Shown piece after piece: positions 60,476 to 64,000 of a stretch of 64,000 nucleotides of DNA; positions within the stretch are counted from its first letter, which is position 1, and each line of letters starts with the position of its first letter. This DNA comes from Zanthoxylum bungeanum. Lineage: Eukaryota > Streptophyta > Magnoliopsida > Sapindales > Rutaceae. The notes below the pieces were generated by a model, which worked only from the letters and a program-made list of their open reading frames with translations, did no database searches and was not told where the DNA came from. Made by a program: the position numbers and the translations under genes. The stretch lies in assembly GCA_019454045.1 (NCBI GenBank), contig SKCR01037591.1, positions 1-64,000 on the forward strand, read 5' to 3'.

Positions 60476-61264
60476 AAAAGGATTCGACCTCGAATCCGAA
60501 CCCGGGTCATAGATAAAAATGACAAGATCAATGGGACGAGAATCCTGGAATAAAAGAAAATCACATGGAAAAAAATGTTTAAGGTTAGCAAAAGTCAATA
60601 AGGCGAATGAATGACTTTTTGGCAATACTTTTCCACTCTCAATATCTCCATTGCTACTCTCATTCTTACCCCCACTTGCAACAACAAAGAGATTCTCACA
60701 TGGATTCACATTTGAAATCTCATTTAAAACAAACTCAACATGCCCATGTCGCTTTCTCAAACAATCAACACTCTCATCCACGATCTGACCACACACTACA
60801 TATTCAGCCACATGTACTTTTTGCACACCATAACTCATGTCCTCACAACCAACATCAGATTGCTCCATATGATAGTCACCATTAACAGTAACGTCAAGCA
60901 CCTCATTGGAATCATGAACAACCAAACCATGATCACTAATGTTATCGCTCACATCAATATCATCACTATCATCAACACCATCAACCACCTCACTCTTATT
61001 TATTGAAACATCAACATGTTTCGTTTCATTACTCAAGGCTACGTTTATATCCTTCTCTACTTCATATTTTACTAATGTCTTCTTCTCTATCAACTCTGGA
61101 AGCTCTCCTAGTAACATTCCAAAAGCAATCGCACTTTTCTTCTTAGCCCACTCTTCTTCACTCCTCTGCATGTACAACTCGTCCTCATAAACCTCTTGTA
61201 GGGTTAAAGGAGCAAGCTTGATAATTTTTCCACCGTACCTAAATTTGTATATATTCTTATCCAT
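60476..61264 (-). pseudogene. Ty3 post-protease region joined to the end of pol
   Basis: A 287-codon open frame on the minus strand (60401-61264) starts MDKNIYKFRYGGKIIKLAP, LTLQEVYEDELYMQ, the sequence that follows the retropepsin in one group of plant Ty3 elements. A long acidic, low-complexity stretch (DGVDDSDDIDVSDNISDHG and so on) follows. It ends with DPGSDSRSNPFQER, which resembles the C-terminal end of such polyproteins (DSRTNPFxEG), and then runs into LTR B. RT, RNase H and integrase are missing between the two ends. The open frame itself is intact, so a protein could be made if it were expressed. Confidence 0.65.
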
Positions 61265-61272
61265 ATCATAAA

Positions 61273-61548
61273 CTACTTTATTGAATTTATACCAGGCTTA
61301 CCCAATAAAATATGCGTATGACATATAGGAACCACGTCACAAACTACTTGGTCAACATACTGCCCAATTGCAAAATTTACCACAACCTGCTTAGCAACCT
61401 CGAACTCTCCAAAATCACTCATCCACTTATAAGGTCTATCAAGAGGTATCAATGGTAATCCCAATTTTTCCACAAGGGTAGTGCTAGCTAAATTTATGTG
61501 ATTCCCTCTATTAATAATCATACTACACACTTTACTATTGATAAGCAT
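61273..61548 (-). pseudogene. Retropepsin remnant with altered active site
   Basis: The minus-strand frame contains LASTTLVEKLGLPLIP and VVCDVVPICHTHILLGKPG, the body and flap-to-end region of a Ty3 retropepsin. Where family members have IIDGGS it reads IINRGN, so the catalytic Asp is Asn. The normal function, cleavage of the gag-pol polyprotein, is therefore presumably lost. It ends eight bases before the frame at 61264 and probably belonged to one frame with it. Confidence 0.7.
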
Positions 61549-62147
61549 CTCGTGCGAAAGATAAATACCCTTTTATCCATCAAATTATTTATATAAATCA
61601 ATCCTTACTGGAAAGACGCCAATAATGAGGAAAGACTCAAAGAATCACAAAGACAATATGAAAACAAACACAAAGAAACTGACTAAAAAAAAAAAAACCA
61701 AAAAGAAATAAGAAGACAAACTGAACTGAAACTGGACAGAATTCGTAACTTTGAAAGAGATTTTGAGACTCGAAACTTAAGCGGATTGAGTACGGCCAAT
61801 GACTAATGAATTCGTCTCATTGAGTACTTATAAATCGATATATTATGGGTCCCGTAACTCTTTCTAGATCAAAAGTTACATCAGTTTGAAAATCAGTGCG
61901 CGGCTGAAAAATTCTGACCGAACTGATCCGAAAATTACAGATAAATTGGACTTTAATTGACTCAAAAACTCTAAGAACTGAATCCTATATGCTATTACCA
62001 TGAAAGAGCATTATAATAACATCCAAGAATCGGTCATAAACATGAAAAACACAAAGGAAATAAGAAAAAAAAATTGAGATGAGAAGAGAAAAAAAAACAG
62101 GAGAAAAAAAAAAAAAGAATATTAGAAGAGAAAAATCTTGACCTTGG
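61549..62147 (-). other. Leader and remnant between LTR C and the protease
   Basis: No gag motif is recognisable. Long A/T tracts lie at 61684-61698 and 62066-62115. The sequence next to LTR C (CCAAGGTC on the sense strand) does not form a primer site beginning TGG, so the primer site appears lost. Confidence 0.5.
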
Positions 62148-63046
62148 AACCTGCCTGGAACAAAGCCAAGCAAACCCCTCCACGTGTTCTAAGCCCCAAG
62201 AACCGCGAATCTTGATTTTGTAAGAACAAAATCCTTCCAAGATCAAGTCCAACCCTTAAGGAACATTGCCCTTAAAAACCTTTCTTTATTTCTTTGGAGA
62301 ATCCTGAACAGCGATACAGCGCCACAACGCTTGCCACACGTTGATAAGCTTTTGTTCCGTAAAACCAAGGAAGAATCCACTCCCTCAAGATGACACAAGT
62401 CAATTTGTTTTGTAAAAAGATATATTATTGGTTAATTATCCATTACAATGAATAATGCCCCTTTAAATAGGTGGCTAACCCTAATTCTAACCAAAATATA
62501 ATAAAACCCTAATAAAATACTTGAAAATTTCGTCCATGGGCTTTTTAATTTAATTAATGTTCAGCCCAACACTTAAACAACACATAACTTAAAAAAGATA
62601 TAAAATATAAAAACTATAGGGATACATTGCGTCCTCATTTAGACCATGAAGGAATCTGAACTGGACTTTGATGAAAACTTAAAAGTTGTAGAGCTACGAG
62701 TTCTCTTTCCAATGCAACTTGAATCACCAAAATCGGACATCAGACGAGAAAGTTACGTCCAAAATACGAAGACTGCGTAAATCCCGCCACTGCTAATGCA
62801 CCATTCGGAAATAAAGCCCAAAATCAATCAAGGCAGCCCATGCACGTCCTAGACCCATTCCAATATTGCTTTAGACATAATAAAGCCTTCACATAATGTC
62901 TCATGCATGGACCAAACTCCGGAACCCAGGGAATCTTCCAAATCCACCAAAATGGCCCAAATACACCAATTTGACCAAGCCATGCAATCAGCCACAACTT
63001 CAAGTTAACTTGGCCCAACAAACAGAGCTCATTCTGGATCACATCA
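62148..63046 (-). repeat. LTR C (5' LTR)
   Basis: It matches A and B except at its inner edge, where TGATAGAA is replaced by GACCTTGG. The outer end GATCACATCA is followed by the ACATC duplication. Confidence 0.9.
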
Positions 63047-63051
63047 ACATC

Positions 63052-63582
63052 TCAACATCTAATTCCATATCATAGGTGATTTTGAGAAGAATCGACATAA
63101 ACGATTGGCTCAATTCCCAAATTTGACCCAAATTTAGGAGTCAAATCCAAAGAGATTTTAATTTTTAGTGTACAATATGATTTACATATTTTTTTTATTA
63201 TCCTTTTATTAGAAGAAATCTCATTTTTAGAACTCACTTAAGACCCAATCAAATTTAAAGCAATTAAGAGTCACCCCAGCTCCATATATCTGCAAAAAAA
63301 ATCTGTTACCTTTGTATCTAATTTTCTAGAATAAAATGAATAAAAGAGTTGAGAATTTGATCATCACGGTTTACAAAATGAATAAGATTGTCTCAATCTA
63401 CACAAATGAACAAAATATCATATTACTATAAACCTTCAAGAAAATATACCAAATAAACTCATTTTATTTTACCAAGGAAGTACAAGTACAGCCAGATAGA
63501 AAAGTAATCAAAAAGACCTAGAAAATTACAAGACCATTCATACCAAACCCACAATTCGAAGACATTTCAACATATTTAAAAA
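63052..63582 (-). other. 3' region of the penta-EF-hand gene
   Basis: AT-rich sequence downstream of the stop codon at 63583-63585, presumably 3' untranslated and flanking DNA. No other gene is seen. Confidence 0.5.
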
Positions 63583-64000
63583 CTATGCAATGAGGAATGG
63601 CAGAACAGCCAGCATGAAGTGCTCGTAAGTGAAAGTTGCAGAACCAGAGTAGGTTGCATCCCTCTCCTTAAACTTCTCTGTTAACCCCTGCAAGATGAAT
63701 GGTTAACAAATCCGTAATTAAAAAAAGCAAATCTTCAACCCAATTCGCATGCTAATGTTCGTAAATCACCGTAATATTAGAACACGATAGGTTAATGTAG
63801 AAGCTCACCTTAACTGTGAGACAGCACCTGCATTGGGAAAAAAAAGGCAAAGAGAGGTGTAATTAGAAATACATAAATATGATTGTTTAAAAAAAAATTA
63901 AAAGGTGGCAAGAGAGGTATTATTAGACCATACTCGATGAAATTATCATATTCAATGGCCCTGTTTTTGCCTCCAGTTTTGTCAAACTTAGTGACAAGCA
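63583..64000 (-). CDS. Penta-EF-hand calcium-binding protein (CML48/49/50-like), C-terminal exons
   Basis: The minus-strand coding exons are 63934-64000 (continuing beyond the window), 63809-63827 (19 bases) and 63583-63687, with GT-AG borders and matching phases. The last ~63 residues read FDKTGGKNRAIEYDNF, ECCLTVKG, LTEKFKERDATYSGSATF and FMLAVLPFLIA. This is the ending of the plant sorcin/ALG-2-like penta-EF-hand proteins, in which the last EF-hand mediates dimerisation and the others bind calcium. The N-terminal Gly/Pro-rich part and EF-hands 1-3 lie outside. The protein is expected in cytoplasm or nucleus as a calcium sensor. Which of the CML48-50 relatives it is cannot be decided from this part. 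The 19-base micro-exon is supported by the conserved residues on both sides. Confidence 0.88.

Larger units (their letters stand above)
58644..63046 (-). mobile_element. Internally deleted Ty3/gypsy element with three LTRs
   Basis: Layout on the plus axis: LTR A 58644-59547, TTAT, LTR B 59552-60461, PPT, interior, LTR C 62148-63046. ACATC flanks the whole (58639-58643 and 63047-63051). The minus strand is the sense strand: C is the 5' LTR and B the 3' LTR. The LTRs are nearly identical, so the element is young. The interior is under 1.7 kb and keeps part of a protease region and the end of pol only. It cannot move by itself. Confidence 0.88.

Overview
This is nuclear DNA of a flowering plant, most likely a eudicot. 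The evidence is three split genes of plant type with GT-AG introns, a telo-box/site II ribosomal-protein promoter, and many LTR retrotransposons with plant-type primer-binding sites (PBS), polypurine tracts (PPT) and 5-bp target-site duplications (TSDs). All coordinates and similarities were read by eye, and identity statements are estimates.

Host genes are few. A tandem pair of purple acid phosphatase 16-like genes lies at 29.7-34.2 kb (+): the first copy is intact with 5 exons and 378 codons, the second has lost most of exon 3. A complete gene for 40S ribosomal protein S6 (6 coding exons, 250 aa) lies at 37.6-39.6 kb (+). The last three coding exons of a penta-EF-hand calcium-binding protein enter from the right edge on the minus strand (63.6-64.0 kb).

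The rest is transposon, much of it nested. (a) 1-1119: broken LTR of the family that recurs intact at 40.5-47.2 kb. (b) 2.2-8.6 kb: a Ty3/gypsy pol relic carries a Copia LTR, which itself carries a 4.45-kb solo LTR (TSD ATTAT). (c) 9729-28941: an old minus-strand Ty1/copia element whose integrase is split by a 9.4-kb Tat/Ogre-like Ty3 element (13811-23211). That guest has long tandem-repeat arrays, a gag remnant and only the tail of pol. (d) 35403-35895: a hAT-type miniature element with an 8-bp TSD. (e) 40187-56877: a second minus-strand Copia (TSD GGTTG) whose 3' LTR is split by a 6.7-kb gag-only LTR element (40468-47186, TSD CTCTT). The undisturbed second LTR of the host serves as the empty site and proves the TSD. 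(f) 58644-63046: a short Ty3 derivative with three near-identical LTRs, two of them side by side, and a protease remnant whose catalytic Asp is replaced. Two SINE-like insertions sit in introns of the broken phosphatase copy.

The most unusual signals are non-coding modules shared by otherwise unrelated retrotransposon families in this window. A ~160-bp block is common to the Tat-like element and the gag-only element, and a ~95-bp block with complementary ends is common to the Tat-like LTR and the Copia leader. Each lies in the same sense as its element. With the duplicated hairpin unit at 44.6-44.8 kb and the LTR hairpin repeats, they suggest conserved RNA or DNA structures moving between element families. 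That is an inference to test, not a demonstrated system.
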